64,000 nucleotides of DNA from Vreelandella zhanjiangensis DSM 21076 (GCF_000377665.1 NZ_KB898649.1:310001-374000); one strand, 5' to 3'; numbered from the stretch's first letter, positions 1-9,044 are shown. A program made the numbers and translations. Notes: a model not told the origin generated them from the sequence alone.

Positions 1-2079
1 TAGTGCCAGCGTGTTATATACCGCCGAAAGGGTTAAGTTTTGGACCATCACATGACGGGTAGCGCGCGCGGTGGCAAGGCCCGTCACTAAACTGGCAATG
101 CCAGGTTTTAACAAGTGCGCAGCGGCGCCTTCTCGGGCAGCGTCGCTGGCGTTAAAGGGGGCCATGCCGACATCGGCGGCGGCCAGGCTTAAGGTGTCAT
201 TAATCCCATCACCGACAAACAGGGTGGGAGCAGGCAACCCTTGCACCAGGCGCGCTTTTGCTTCTGGCGAGCGCTCGGCATAGCAGGCTTCCGCGGGCAA
301 CCCCAACTGCTCGGAAGCGGCGTACACCGCGCTAGGCCGGTCACCGCTGAGCATGGCGACCCAGTAGTTAGCCTGAAGTGCATGAACGCTCTGCACCGTA
401 TCCTCCAACAGGGCATCCTCTAGATAGAAGCTGCCTAGCCAGCCTTCCTCATCCGCGAGCAGCACTTCTGACGCCGATGGGCTTGAAGCACTGGCCGCCT
501 GAGGCGGTAGCTTAATGCCCTGGCTTTCAAAAAAGCGTTGGCTGCCCAGCCAGATATCGCCTTGTTCAGGCAAGCGAAGATGCACGCCCTGCCCTGGCAC
601 ATCCTGTATCACACTGGCGGATATAGTCGTTGTTTTCTCAGAACGCGCCCAGCGCGTCAATGCCTGGGCCAGCGGGTGCTGGCTATTAGACGCGGCCTGA
701 TAAAGTGTGGCCTTAAGCGTAGGCTCTGCCACACCCTCTCGGCTTTCCCAGGCCATAAGCGCAGGCTCGCCCTGGGTAAGCGTGCCGGTTTTATCCAGTG
801 CAATCGCCTGAATTTTAGCCAGCGTTTCAAGCGCTGCCGGGTCGCGTAATGCAATGCCTTGCTGAAGCAGTTGCCCACTCCCCGCCAGGCTTGCCAAGGG
901 GACGGCAAGCCCAACGGCGCACGGGCACGCAACTACCAACACTGATAGTGCGCGCACGGCAGCCTCTTCAATACCCAGCCCGAGTAACAGACCCACCGGA
1001 AAGGCGGCGACTCCAAGCAACAATGCCACGGGGCTTAACCAGGCAGCAAAGCGGTCGGCGAGTTTTTGAAGCTCGCCTTTCTGGGCCTGATAGTGACGCA
1101 TCTGTTCGCGCAGACGGTCCAGGCGGCGCTGGCCTAACGCCTGGGTAACGGTAATGACGACTTCGTCGCTGCCGAGTAATCGACACCCGGCGTAGACCGC
1201 CTCCCCTCTGGAGAAATGCCGGGGAACACTTTCCCCGGTGAGCGATGCGGTATCCACCCAGGCAGCGCTTTCCAAAATGCCATCCAGTCCAATCAGCGTT
1301 TGAGGCGCAAGTTTTATCCGCGCCCCTGGCTCAATCGCGGCTAATGGAACTACCCGCCACTGATCATCCTGCCATACCGCGGCTTCGTTATTGGGCTCGG
1401 GCAAGGCGTCGAGTGCCTTTAACCCTCGGTGGCGGCATAGGGTTTCTACCAGACGCCCGCCTAGCAGCAGCACAATCAGCATCACGGCAGTATCAAAATA
1501 CACCTCTGCCGAGCCGCTCAATAAAAGCCCGATGGAAACCACTACAGCAGCAAGAACGCCGAGGGTTACCAGTACATCCATGCCCGGTCGCTTGGCGCGT
1601 AGCGTACGCAGGCCCGCCCGATAAAACGGCCAGCCGGCAAAGGTCACAACCGGAATAGAAAACGCCCCGGACACCCAAGCGACGACCCACTCAATCGTTG
1701 GATCAGGCAACGCGCCGGCATAGATCAGGAGGGAGGCGAGCATGGTCCACATGCCAAATACCGAACCCACCAGCAGGCGCAAGCTCAAATAGCGGCTTTC
1801 CTGCTCTAAGCGTGCATGCGCATCAGCATTGGGTTCCAGCGCGGTTAAACGGTAGCCCAGGCGCTTTACTTTAGGAGCCAGGGCCTCGAGCGAGATAGTT
1901 TCGCTGGCGCCCTTTACCCATAGCGTGGCCGTTGGGTAATGCACGCTGATACTCTCAACACCTTTACGGTGACTAAGCACTCCCTCAACGGCGAGCGCAC
2001 AGCTGGTGCACCACATACCGTTTAGCGTATAGAGCGCCTCGTTATTGCCCGGCTCACCCGGTGCCGTTTGAGTTGCCAC
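1..2079 (-). CDS. Heavy-metal (Cu-type) translocating P-type ATPase, partial at 3' end
   Basis: Inner-membrane ATP-driven metal exporter of the P1B family, probably copper. The reading frame is open from a GTG start at 2079 to base 1, so about 693 residues are present and the C-terminus lies outside the window. Visible in order: one heavy-metal-binding domain with C24-x2-C27, the actuator TGES motif (T281), the transmembrane CPC metal site (385-387), the phosphorylated aspartate in DKTGT (D429), an HP motif, the hinge GDGIND, and near the edge a Y-N pair typical of the last membrane helices. An AAGGG ribosome site sits 6 bases before the GTG. The start lies 9 bp after the preceding small gene, so it reads as the last gene of the cytochrome oxidase operon. 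Delivery of copper for oxidase assembly (FixI/CcoI-like) is inference; CopA-type detoxification is the alternative. Confidence 0.9.
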   Translation of the reverse strand, partial: MATQTAPGEPGNNEALYTLNGMWCTSCALAVEGVLSHRKGVESISVHYPTATLWVKGASETISLEALAPKVKRLGYRLTALEPNADAHARLEQESRYLSLRLLVGSVFGMWTMLASLLIYAGALPDPTIEWVVAWVSGAFSIPVVTFAGWPFYRAGLRTLRAKRPGMDVLVTLGVLAAVVVSIGLLLSGSAEVYFDTAVMLIVLLLGGRLVETLCRHRGLKALDALPEPNNEAAVWQDDQWRVVPLAAIEPGARIKLAPQTLIGLDGILESAAWVDTASLTGESVPRHFSRGEAVYAGCRLLGSDEVVITVTQALGQRRLDRLREQMRHYQAQKGELQKLADRFAAWLSPVALLLGVAAFPVGLLLGLGIEEAAVRALSVLVVACPCAVGLAVPLASLAGSGQLLQQGIALRDPAALETLAKIQAIALDKTGTLTQGEPALMAWESREGVAEPTLKATLYQAASNSQHPLAQALTRWARSEKTTTISASVIQDVPGQGVHLRLPEQGDIWLGSQRFFESQGIKLPPQAASASSPSASEVLLADEEGWLGSFYLEDALLEDTVQSVHALQANYWVAMLSGDRPSAVYAASEQLGLPAEACYAERSPEAKARLVQGLPAPTLFVGDGINDTLSLAAADVGMAPFNASDAAREGAAAHLLKPGIASLVTGLATARATRHVMVQNLTLSAVYNTLAL

Positions 2080-2088
2080 ACTAAACCC

Positions 2089-2445
2089 TTATAAACAAGG
2101 CGGCAGACCCACCATCGGCCCGGCAACAAACATCACGCCTCCCGCAGAAAACACATAAAGCCAGGCGGAAACAAAGGCGTTAAAGTGCCGCCGTCCTTCA
2201 TGCATTTTGGCTTCTTGGAAACATCCCCAGGCTAGCCCTGCCAGTAGCAAAGCAGTCAGCAGGCTCAACAATAACAGGCTGATATTGATTGAGGTGAGGG
2301 CACCCTGCGCGGGGTCGGGGGGCGCCACGGCGCAGGCGACCGAAAGGCCGCCATATATCGTGATAAACCAGATACTCCAAAGCGTTAGCCCGCCGACAAA
2401 ATGGCCCGGATGAGTGAGATGCAAACGCTGAATAATAGCTTTCAT
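2089..2445 (-). CDS. Small membrane protein of the oxidase operon
   Basis: A 118-residue protein with three hydrophobic segments (about residues 17-40, 55-75 and 90-112). A GGGAG ribosome site overlaps the end of the subunit I gene, with only 3 bp between that stop and this ATG, so translation is probably coupled. I do not recognise a named family. Position and size suggest an accessory or assembly polypeptide of the terminal oxidase, which is inference. There are no metal-binding cysteine pairs, only two isolated cysteines besides one near the C-terminus. Confidence 0.7.
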   Translation of the reverse strand: MKAIIQRLHLTHPGHFVGGLTLWSIWFITIYGGLSVACAVAPPDPAQGALTSINISLLLLSLLTALLLAGLAWGCFQEAKMHEGRRHFNAFVSAWLYVFSAGGVMFVAGPMVGLPPCL

Positions 2446-2448
2446 GCT

Positions 2449-4977
2449 TTAGCTCCCAATCACTCTAGGTAACACGGCCAGCGCAACAATCAGCATCCAG
2501 AACACCACTGCGTTATAACGCCAGAAATAGGCCACTACCACGGGCTCAAACGGCGCATGAACGCCTACATAGCGATAGCCAACACGCATACCTTGAAGCA
2601 GAGAAATTACTGCTCCCAAGGCGCTGTGCAGCAATGCGTAGTACAGGCCTACCATTAAGATAGCGTCATGGGAGGTTTCCGTAACTGCCAAATCAGCGCG
2701 CCACATTACCCATAAAATCAACGCAAACTGTAAGGCGCCTAAAATCGCTGCCCCGTAAAGGCGCATCGCCAAGCCGCTGTCCTGCTGCTTACGCAGTTTA
2801 CTGACACTGCTCTCCATTAGCGCCGAACCTCCCAGCAAGGCAACCCCGGCGACCACTAACGCAACTAATGAAAGCGGTGAGGCGTCAGGCATCCGCCATC
2901 CTGGCGACACGGTCCATAAATAGAACCAGCCAAAAAGATAAGACAGGAAGAAAGACCCGTTGGCGATCATCGCCGTGGTCATGGCCCATAAACCAGGGCC
3001 ATCCATGGTACGCGAATGAAGCGGGGGATCGCCGGGCATCACCTTGGCATCGGGCGCCGCTCTGGGGTGAGCGCCATTTTCCCACGACCAGCGTAGTAGA
3101 AAGCCGATGGCAATCAACACGCCGACCCCAGCCACTGGATACCAGCGCAGCAACAGGCTGATACACACCACGGCCAACGCCATGGCCGCAAACAATGGCC
3201 ACCAGGAGTTACCGGGCAAATGAATGATTTCCCGCACTTTGCCGGTCAGCGGGTCAGTACCCCATAGTTCACGGCGGCCGTGGTCGGCTGCCGCCAGGCC
3301 ATGCTTGCCTTCCTGCATCTGCTGCGGCAGTTCAGGATGCTCCCAAAGCGGGTGGCGGGTTTCGACGGGTGGCAGGCTGACAAAGTTATAGGGGCTAGGC
3401 GGCAGTTGGTTGGCCCACTCAAGCGTATCGGCGTTCCATGGATTGGTCTTGGCAGGCTTGCCATAGCGAAAGTGCAAGGCAATATCGATCAGTACCATGG
3501 CAAACCCGGCGGACATCACAAAGCTGCCGACAGACGACAGTAAATTGAATATGTCCCAACCAAAGCCGGTATCGTAGGTATACACTCGCCGCGGCATACC
3601 TAAAAGCCCTGTCCAATGCATGATCAAGAACGTGGCATTAAAGCCTATAAACACCAGCCAGAAGCCCCACTTGCCGATCGTTTCAGACGGCATACGCCCG
3701 GAAAACAGCGGCAGCCAGTAGTAAATGCCCGCCATCAGCGGAAACAGCATGCCCCCCACCAGCACATAGTGCATATGCGCGACCACAAAGTGAGTGTCAT
3801 GGACCTGCCAGTTGAACGGCACCAGCGCCAGCATGACGCCGGTCAAACCACCGCATACAAAAATCACCAGAAACCCGACGATCCATAGCATGGGCAGCTT
3901 CATTTTAGGCTTGCCAAGCCATAGCGTGGCCAACCAGGCAAATATCTGAATCCCGGTCGGAATCGCCACCAGCATACTGGCTGCCGAGAAAAACGCTTGG
4001 GCCAGTTGAGGGATGCCCACAGTGAACATATGGTGAACCCACAGGCCGAAACTGACGAACCCCATGACGGTAATCGCAAAGACGACCCAGCCATATCCTA
4101 CGATAGGCCGCCCAGCAAATACGGGAATGATGGTTGACACAATGCCCGCAGCCGGCAAGAAAATGATGTAAACCTCAGGGTGACCAAATAGCCAGAAAAG
4201 GTGCTGCCAAAGTACCGGATCACCGCCGCCTGCAATATCAAAAAACGGCATACCCACGGCACGTTCAAGCTCAAGCAAAATACTGCCCAGAATCAACGGC
4301 GGAAAACCCACCACGATCATTAGCGCCATGGCGAGGATATACCAGGCAAACAGCGGCATTTTATGCAGCGCCATACCTTGCGTACGAGTACGCAGAATGG
4401 AAACCACCAGCTCTACACCAGCAGACAATGCGGAGATCTCAACAAACGTAATACCCAAAAGCCAGAAGTCGGACCCAAGCCCTGGCGAGTATTCGCTGCT
4501 GCTCAGCGGTGTATACATGAACCAGCCGCTGTCCGGGGCCATTTCCAGCACCATGCTGAAGCACAAAATGATGCCGCCAAACAGATAACACCAGTAACCC
4601 AGGGCAGTTAGCCGTGGGCACACCAAGTCGCGTGCACCAATCATCTTGGGGATCATGTAGATCGCCAAACCTTCCAAGATGGGAATGGCGAACAGGAACA
4701 TCATCACCGTGCCGTGCATGGTGGTCACTTGGCTGTAGATATCCGGGGTCAAAAAGTTCTGATCGGGCGTCGCAATTTGCGTGCGAATCAGCATCGCCAA
4801 TATGCCGCCAATCAGAAAAAATGCCATCCCGGTGACCATAAACCGCAGGCCAAGCGTGGTGTGGTTAACGATGGTTAAGGCTTTTAAGCCGCGTGGATTT
4901 CCCCAAACATCAGACAGGTCATCATGCAGTTTTTGCAGATTTTCTGGGCCGGTTGCTTCTGGGTTTCTCGTGGTCAT
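2449..4977 (-). CDS. ctaD: Cytochrome c oxidase subunit I fused to subunit III
   Basis: Catalytic core of an aa3/caa3-type proton-pumping oxidase in the inner membrane, 842 residues from the ATG at 4977. This ATG overlaps the stop of the subunit II gene (ATGA), which is why it is preferred over the in-frame start 7 codons upstream. Haem-copper ligands are visible: H88 (low-spin haem), H266 and Y270 in HPEVY, H315-H316 for CuB, and H401/H403 (haem a3 and haem a). The HPEVY glutamate marks a type A oxidase. After about residue 590 a linker leads to a second membrane domain (roughly 600-842) matching subunit III (COX3). Subunit I alone is normally about 530 residues, so this is a genuine I-III fusion, a known arrangement in some bacteria. 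Confidence 0.96.
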   Translation of the reverse strand: MTTRNPEATGPENLQKLHDDLSDVWGNPRGLKALTIVNHTTLGLRFMVTGMAFFLIGGILAMLIRTQIATPDQNFLTPDIYSQVTTMHGTVMMFLFAIPILEGLAIYMIPKMIGARDLVCPRLTALGYWCYLFGGIILCFSMVLEMAPDSGWFMYTPLSSSEYSPGLGSDFWLLGITFVEISALSAGVELVVSILRTRTQGMALHKMPLFAWYILAMALMIVVGFPPLILGSILLELERAVGMPFFDIAGGGDPVLWQHLFWLFGHPEVYIIFLPAAGIVSTIIPVFAGRPIVGYGWVVFAITVMGFVSFGLWVHHMFTVGIPQLAQAFFSAASMLVAIPTGIQIFAWLATLWLGKPKMKLPMLWIVGFLVIFVCGGLTGVMLALVPFNWQVHDTHFVVAHMHYVLVGGMLFPLMAGIYYWLPLFSGRMPSETIGKWGFWLVFIGFNATFLIMHWTGLLGMPRRVYTYDTGFGWDIFNLLSSVGSFVMSAGFAMVLIDIALHFRYGKPAKTNPWNADTLEWANQLPPSPYNFVSLPPVETRHPLWEHPELPQQMQEGKHGLAAADHGRRELWGTDPLTGKVREIIHLPGNSWWPLFAAMALAVVCISLLLRWYPVAGVGVLIAIGFLLRWSWENGAHPRAAPDAKVMPGDPPLHSRTMDGPGLWAMTTAMIANGSFFLSYLFGWFYLWTVSPGWRMPDASPLSLVALVVAGVALLGGSALMESSVSKLRKQQDSGLAMRLYGAAILGALQFALILWVMWRADLAVTETSHDAILMVGLYYALLHSALGAVISLLQGMRVGYRYVGVHAPFEPVVVAYFWRYNAVVFWMLIVALAVLPRVIGS

Positions 4978-6041
4978 GGTGTCAGGGTCTCCAGCCAAGC
5001 ACCCAGGGACTCCAAGGTGGCAGTATCCATATAATCGTGCGGCGGCATTTTGTTACTCGGTTTAAGCGTTTGATGATTTTCCAACCAGTAATGGATGGCG
5101 CCCTCTTCCATAGGCAATACGCCAGCGCCCAAGGTGTATCGTGCGCCTATATCGGAAAGATCGGGTCCGATGGACGATGAAGAAAGTCCGGCCACGCTAT
5201 GACAAGCGGCGCAGGTGGAGGCAAAGGTTTCACGGGCCTGGGTAAAGTTCTCATTGGCAATGGCCAGCTCGGCCAACCGTTCCTCCTGCCGATCAGCCAG
5301 CCATGCCTCATACTCCTCGCGCTCGACGGCCTCGACGTAAAGGTTCATATGGGCATGTTGCGCGCCACAAAACTCGGCGCACTGAGCGCCAAAAATGCCC
5401 GGCTCATCGGCCTCAAGACGGATAACGTTAACCCGGCCGGGCAACATATCGATCTTGCCACCTAATCGTGGCACCCAAAACGCGTGGATCACATCAGCGG
5501 AGGTAACGTGAAAGTCCACGGGCTCACCGGCCGGCATAATCAGCTGGTTCGAGGTCACGACTTCGCCACCCTCTGCGCCTGGGTAGCGTACTTCCCACCA
5601 CCACTGGTGGCCGATAACTTCTATGACCTCCGGTGGCTCGCTTAACGGCAGTGGCAACATACGTTTGCCGGTCGGCACGCCAAAAATGAGGAGCGCGCTG
5701 ACACTGAACACGGGCAATAAAATTCCGCCCCCCACAATCCAGCGGCGGGCAATTTTACGCTCTTGCTGAGGTGTCCGTTCTTGGTGCTTGCGCTTAAACG
5801 CATAAAGCCACAGCGCAATGACCCCGATAAACACGACCGTGGCAAAGGTCAGCATGATCCACCAAATAAGCACTACATCGCGTGCAGCTTGCCCAGCGGG
5901 GTCTAGAATAGACTTATCACCGGCACAGCCCGTGAGTCCAAGCAGAACCACCAGCGAAACGTACGTTAACCGGTTGACCCGCCGCGTAACAGCACGTTGA
6001 ATACATAACGAGGCGACGTGATATAAGTAGCGTTCCCTCAT
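4974..6041 (-). CDS. ctaC: Cytochrome c oxidase subunit II with C-terminal cytochrome c
   Basis: Electron-entry subunit of a caa3 oxidase, 355 residues. The ATG at 6041 has an AGGGA ribosome site 7 bases upstream; an in-frame start 24 bp earlier lacks one. The N-terminus is lipoprotein-like (L-T-G-C39), followed by two transmembrane helices (about 57-80 and 103-122). The periplasmic CuA domain shows H186, C221, E223, C225, H229 and M232. A fused class I cytochrome c follows, with C277-x2-C280-H281 and a likely axial methionine M332 in NKMPPH. The fused haem means electrons can enter from a soluble cytochrome or directly. It is the first gene of the operon and overlaps ctaD by 4 bp. No ctaG, ctaA or ctaB assembly genes are present in the window. 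Confidence 0.95.
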   Translation of the reverse strand: MRERYLYHVASLCIQRAVTRRVNRLTYVSLVVLLGLTGCAGDKSILDPAGQAARDVVLIWWIMLTFATVVFIGVIALWLYAFKRKHQERTPQQERKIARRWIVGGGILLPVFSVSALLIFGVPTGKRMLPLPLSEPPEVIEVIGHQWWWEVRYPGAEGGEVVTSNQLIMPAGEPVDFHVTSADVIHAFWVPRLGGKIDMLPGRVNVIRLEADEPGIFGAQCAEFCGAQHAHMNLYVEAVEREEYEAWLADRQEERLAELAIANENFTQARETFASTCAACHSVAGLSSSSIGPDLSDIGARYTLGAGVLPMEEGAIHYWLENHQTLKPSNKMPPHDYMDTATLESLGAWLETLTP

Positions 6042-6076
6042 GTTTTTATCCCTATTTCTGCCCACAGGAAGTGATT

Positions 6077-6538
6077 ATGGCAAACCCTAATAGGCGCACA
6101 ATTAAAAGCCGCGCCGCGATTGCTGGCCACCCGTTGCACCCGCTGATGGTGCATTTTCCCGTTGCTGCGCTTATGACCTTGGTAGCTTGCGATTTGGGCT
6201 ACTGGTATACCGCCGACCCGTTCTGGCTGCGCGTCGGACTTTGGCTGGCGGGCATTGGCGCGCTCGGCGGCTGGCTTGCGAGCATCGCCGGCACGATTGA
6301 CCTGGTCAGCGTTGGGCAGATTCGCCGTTTGATCACGGGCTGGAGTCACGCCATTGTTGCCGTTGTCATGCTTTCGCTTGCATCGTTTAACTGGCTGATA
6401 CGCTTTAATCAGCCCGAAATGGTACTGCCCTGGGGCATTGCTATTTCCGTAATCACCGCGGGCTTGGTGGCACTGGCTGGCTGGCTGGGTGGCCAGTTGG
6501 TGTATGAACATGCGGTGGGTGTTGAAGTAGAGGAATAG
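6077..6538 (+). CDS. DUF2231 membrane protein
   Basis: A 153-residue inner-membrane protein with four hydrophobic segments. The motif A-G-H-P-L-H-P-L-M-V-H-F-P near residue 18 is the hallmark of DUF2231, whose histidines may bind haem or metal (family knowledge, function unproven). The ATG at 6077 is chosen because AGGAAG lies just upstream; the GTG at 6071 is part of that ribosome site. The gene is divergent from the oxidase operon, with only 35 bp between the two start codons, so the promoters must overlap or lie inside the opposite gene. Location beside a haem-copper oxidase is suggestive of a redox or metal role, but that is inference. Confidence 0.8.
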   Translation: MANPNRRTIKSRAAIAGHPLHPLMVHFPVAALMTLVACDLGYWYTADPFWLRVGLWLAGIGALGGWLASIAGTIDLVSVGQIRRLITGWSHAIVAVVMLSLASFNWLIRFNQPEMVLPWGIAISVITAGLVALAGWLGGQLVYEHAVGVEVEE

Positions 6539-6559
6539 CTTGGCACTGGTCATGGCGGG

Positions 6560-6985
6560 TTAACTCCAGTCCAAGGGTTTAGCCAATACAAACCCTAATA
6601 CGCTGAGAATACCCGCCAAAGCCAGCAGCAACGCTAGAATCGAGGCCGTTTTTACACCTTTATAAATGCCCATTTCCAAACGCAGGATTAACCAGCCGCA
6701 GCTGCCATGCGCCGCGACCATGGCCACTACCGCGGCTAGTTTAAAAGCTAACCAACCGCCCATTAATCCGTGCAATAGAAATAAGGCGGTGCCCGAAAAT
6801 ATAGCGACCAGGGCTGCGGGGGTTGCCACGGAGATATAAAAAAACCGCGGCATGGGAGGCGAGCCCTGAGCAAAACCCGCGTCTTTACGCAGCTGAAGCG
6901 AGTAGCTCAGTAACGCAGGCAGGTATAAAAGTGAGCCGCACCAGATAACGAGCGAAGCTATATGCAGAAGTTTTAGCCAAGGCAT
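6560..6985 (-). CDS. CopD/HemJ-like four-helix membrane protein
   Basis: A 141-residue protein with four transmembrane helices. The N-terminus (W-L-K-L-L-H-I-A-S-L-V-I-W-x-G) has the conserved helix-1 histidine of the CopD and HemJ (UPF0093) membrane families, which handle copper or haem intermediates. A second histidine occurs in helix 3 (A-A-H-G). A good AGGAAG ribosome site lies 5 bases before the ATG. The gene converges with the DUF2231 gene, 21 bp apart. Assignment to CopD versus HemJ cannot be settled by eye; HemJ is usually somewhat longer with extra conserved residues. Confidence 0.6.
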   Translation of the reverse strand: MPWLKLLHIASLVIWCGSLLYLPALLSYSLQLRKDAGFAQGSPPMPRFFYISVATPAALVAIFSGTALFLLHGLMGGWLAFKLAAVVAMVAAHGSCGWLILRLEMGIYKGVKTASILALLLALAGILSVLGFVLAKPLDWS

Positions 6986-7068
6986 TGTGGCTTCCTTGCG
7001 TTGCGTTAGGCTTGGATGAATTGCGCTCCCTATACCTTAGCCAACACTTGCCACTCTAGCTAGCCGAT

Positions 7069-7914
7069 TTACGTGAGGCTAATTTCGTAACCTGTGAATT
7101 TTCGGAGATTAATTACGCCAGTATCCAATATCAGATACTGTCCTTTAATGCCTTGAAGCACTCCCTCGACCCGCGGCTGCTTGTCAAAATTATGCGATAC
7201 CACCTTGCGTGGAAACGTCTCAACCGGGTAGTCAAAGGCGTACGGTGCCTCATCCAGCGTGCGGATAGCGTCCTGCCCATGCAGATCGCGTAGCTTGTCT
7301 AATCCGTCACTCAATACATCCAACAGGCGATCGCGCTCAGCGTTTAAGTCAAGCGGCTCGACTTCCCCTTTCAGCATAGCGCGCCAGTTAGTGCGGTCGC
7401 TTACCTGCTCTTTAAAAAGCATCTCGACAAACCCCGACTGTTGACGCGTATTGACTTCGAGTATGGGCAGCGCCTGAATGGCGCCCTGATCCAACCAGCG
7501 AGTAGGCATCTGCGTTTTACGCGTAATACCTACTTTTAAGCCTGATGAATTAGCCAGGTAAACAATATGTGGTTGAAAGCAGTGTGTTTCACCCCATTCC
7601 GGCTCGCGGCAGGTACCCAGAAAAAAGTGGCAGGTTTCAGGCTTCATAATGCAGGTATCGCACTGCGCCAAGCGTTTGAAACAGGGATAACAGTGACCTT
7701 GGGCAAAGCTTTTTTTGGTTGCCCGCCCGCAGTGCGTGCAGGCAATGGCGCCGCTCCATTCAAGCGATAACGGCATTCCAATACGTGAATTGAGTGGAAT
7801 CTCTTGATCTCCTGCCCGCAGGTGATAGACCACCTTGTCGCCAGGCTGGTCGGGCAATGTGGCGGACATCTTACGTAAACACCCTTGCACTACCTGTTCA
7901 GTCACGCGTTGCAT
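7069..7914 (-). CDS. DUF2797 zinc-finger-like protein
   Basis: A conserved protein of about 281 residues from the ATG at 7914. The N-terminal third carries a dense set of cysteines (C-T-H-C, C-Y-P-C, C-D-T-C, and further Cys/His up to about residue 130) that look like two zinc-binding sites. It is followed by the family's diagnostic stretch Y-L-A-N-S-S-G-L-K-V-G-I-T-R. Function is unknown. The frame remains open upstream to a TTG at 8013, but that would overlap the DUF1315 gene by 116 bp, and the extra residues do not resemble the family N-terminus. The ATG at 7914 gives a 17-bp overlap and places the usual L-R-K-M segment near the start. I regard 7914 as likely, not certain. Confidence 0.8.
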   Translation of the reverse strand: MQRVTEQVVQGCLRKMSATLPDQPGDKVVYHLRAGDQEIPLNSRIGMPLSLEWSGAIACTHCGRATKKSFAQGHCYPCFKRLAQCDTCIMKPETCHFFLGTCREPEWGETHCFQPHIVYLANSSGLKVGITRKTQMPTRWLDQGAIQALPILEVNTRQQSGFVEMLFKEQVSDRTNWRAMLKGEVEPLDLNAERDRLLDVLSDGLDKLRDLHGQDAIRTLDEAPYAFDYPVETFPRKVVSHNFDKQPRVEGVLQGIKGQYLILDTGVINLRKFTGYEISLT

Positions 7915-8182
7915 CCCGACCCAGACCTGCCATTTCCGGTGTAACGCCAGCACCTGATGACGCTGCACCACAGGTACGCTGTTCCAGGTAGCCCACTCGG
8001 TTTTCTTCAGCAACGTTATTTTCGGCCTCGTAGCGCATTACCGCTTCCAGACACAGCTCTGTTTGTTCGGCGGTCAGAAAGCGGCCGTCGGGCCATTTAC
8101 GCAACGACACAGCCTGTTTAAGGCTTTCATAAATCGCCGGGGTCATCTGGTTGATCATTTTATCAAACGTCATATCGCTCAT
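7898..8182 (-). CDS. DUF1315 (YeaC-like) protein
   Basis: A 94-residue small protein. The core M-T-P-x-I-Y-E-S-L-K-x-A-V followed by K-W-P-D-G-R and L-T-x-E-Q matches the YeaC/DUF1315 family of gammaproteobacteria. No function is known. A GAGG ribosome site lies 6 bases before the ATG. Its 3' end overlaps the DUF2797 gene in another frame, so the two are probably translationally coupled. The final 15 residues are low in similarity to the family as I remember it and may be shaped by the overlap. Confidence 0.75.
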   Translation of the reverse strand: MSDMTFDKMINQMTPAIYESLKQAVSLRKWPDGRFLTAEQTELCLEAVMRYEAENNVAEENRVGYLEQRTCGAASSGAGVTPEMAGLGRDATRD

Positions 8183-8192
8183 AGCGGGCCTC

Positions 8193-9044
8193 TTAATCTG
8201 TTTTCAAACGGCGTGAAGAATAATACCAGCCTGTGACAAGCCCCACGAGAAGCCCACCTAAATGTGCTTCATTGGCGACATTGCCAAACCCTACTGAACC
8301 AGCCAGATCCGTCATGGTGAATACCATCCACCCCAACATGAATACGACCAGCATTTGCGGAACGAAAAAACCGCTATGCGGCACGCGGCGAGACATCAGC
8401 CAGACATGCCCCAGCAAGGCATATACCACGCCCGACATTCCGCCAAACAGCACCGTGCCGGTGACGTACTGGGCGAGGTTGGCGCCAATACCGGCGATTA
8501 ACAGCATAAGCAGCATGGTACGGCTGCCCTGTAACGCTTCGATTTGGCGCCCAAAATACCATAGCCACATTAGATTGAAGATAAGGTGCATCAAGCCGAA
8601 ATGCAGAAATGCCGGAGAAAGCAGGCGCCACACCTGACCAGACGTCAGGGCTTGCGTTAAATTGCCGTACACCAGCTGATTGCCCTCGATGCCTACCGGC
8701 ACAATGGTCAAAGCCATGACGATAACGTCACCAAACATTTCGGTTAAGGCAAATATCGCAAGGCTTATCGCAATGGATAGCACGGTTACCGGCACGCGAC
8801 GCAGCAGCGCCAGCATATTGCCTGTCGTCCGCTTACGTGTGGCAGGCCGATCCAGAATCAGTGGTTCACCACGCTCCCAACGCCCTACCAGGGCTTTTAA
8901 TTCTTCATGCTGGCGCGGGTCGGCCACCCATAACAGCGGGCCATCGGCTTCATCAGTAATACGGTGGCCGATCCGGTAGTGCCATAGTGCTTTACGCAAT
9001 TCCTGCGTATCGACGCCACTGGGTAAACGTATAACGGGGTGCAT
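8193..9044 (-). CDS. glpG: Rhomboid-family intramembrane serine protease
   Basis: A GlpG-type rhomboid protease, 283 residues from the ATG at 9044, which follows an AGGGAGAGG ribosome site. Family members cleave transmembrane substrates within the inner membrane. A soluble N-terminal domain (about 1-75) precedes six or so helices. The active-site serine is S204 in G-G-M-S-G, the partner histidine is H261 in N-E-A-H-L-G-G, and H148, H153 and N157 form the conserved H-x4-H-x3-N of helix 2. E. coli GlpG has the equivalent residues within a few positions (S201, H254) and similar length. It lies 10 bp upstream of DUF1315 and may be co-transcribed with it. Confidence 0.92.
   Translation of the reverse strand: MHPVIRLPSGVDTQELRKALWHYRIGHRITDEADGPLLWVADPRQHEELKALVGRWERGEPLILDRPATRKRTTGNMLALLRRVPVTVLSIAISLAIFALTEMFGDVIVMALTIVPVGIEGNQLVYGNLTQALTSGQVWRLLSPAFLHFGLMHLIFNLMWLWYFGRQIEALQGSRTMLLMLLIAGIGANLAQYVTGTVLFGGMSGVVYALLGHVWLMSRRVPHSGFFVPQMLVVFMLGWMVFTMTDLAGSVGFGNVANEAHLGGLLVGLVTGWYYSSRRLKTD

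Noticed and set aside
1245..1658. 137-codon plus-strand frame
   Set aside because: It lies inside the P-type ATPase, whose frame was checked to be continuous across the HMA, TGES, CPC, DKTGT and GDGIND motifs.
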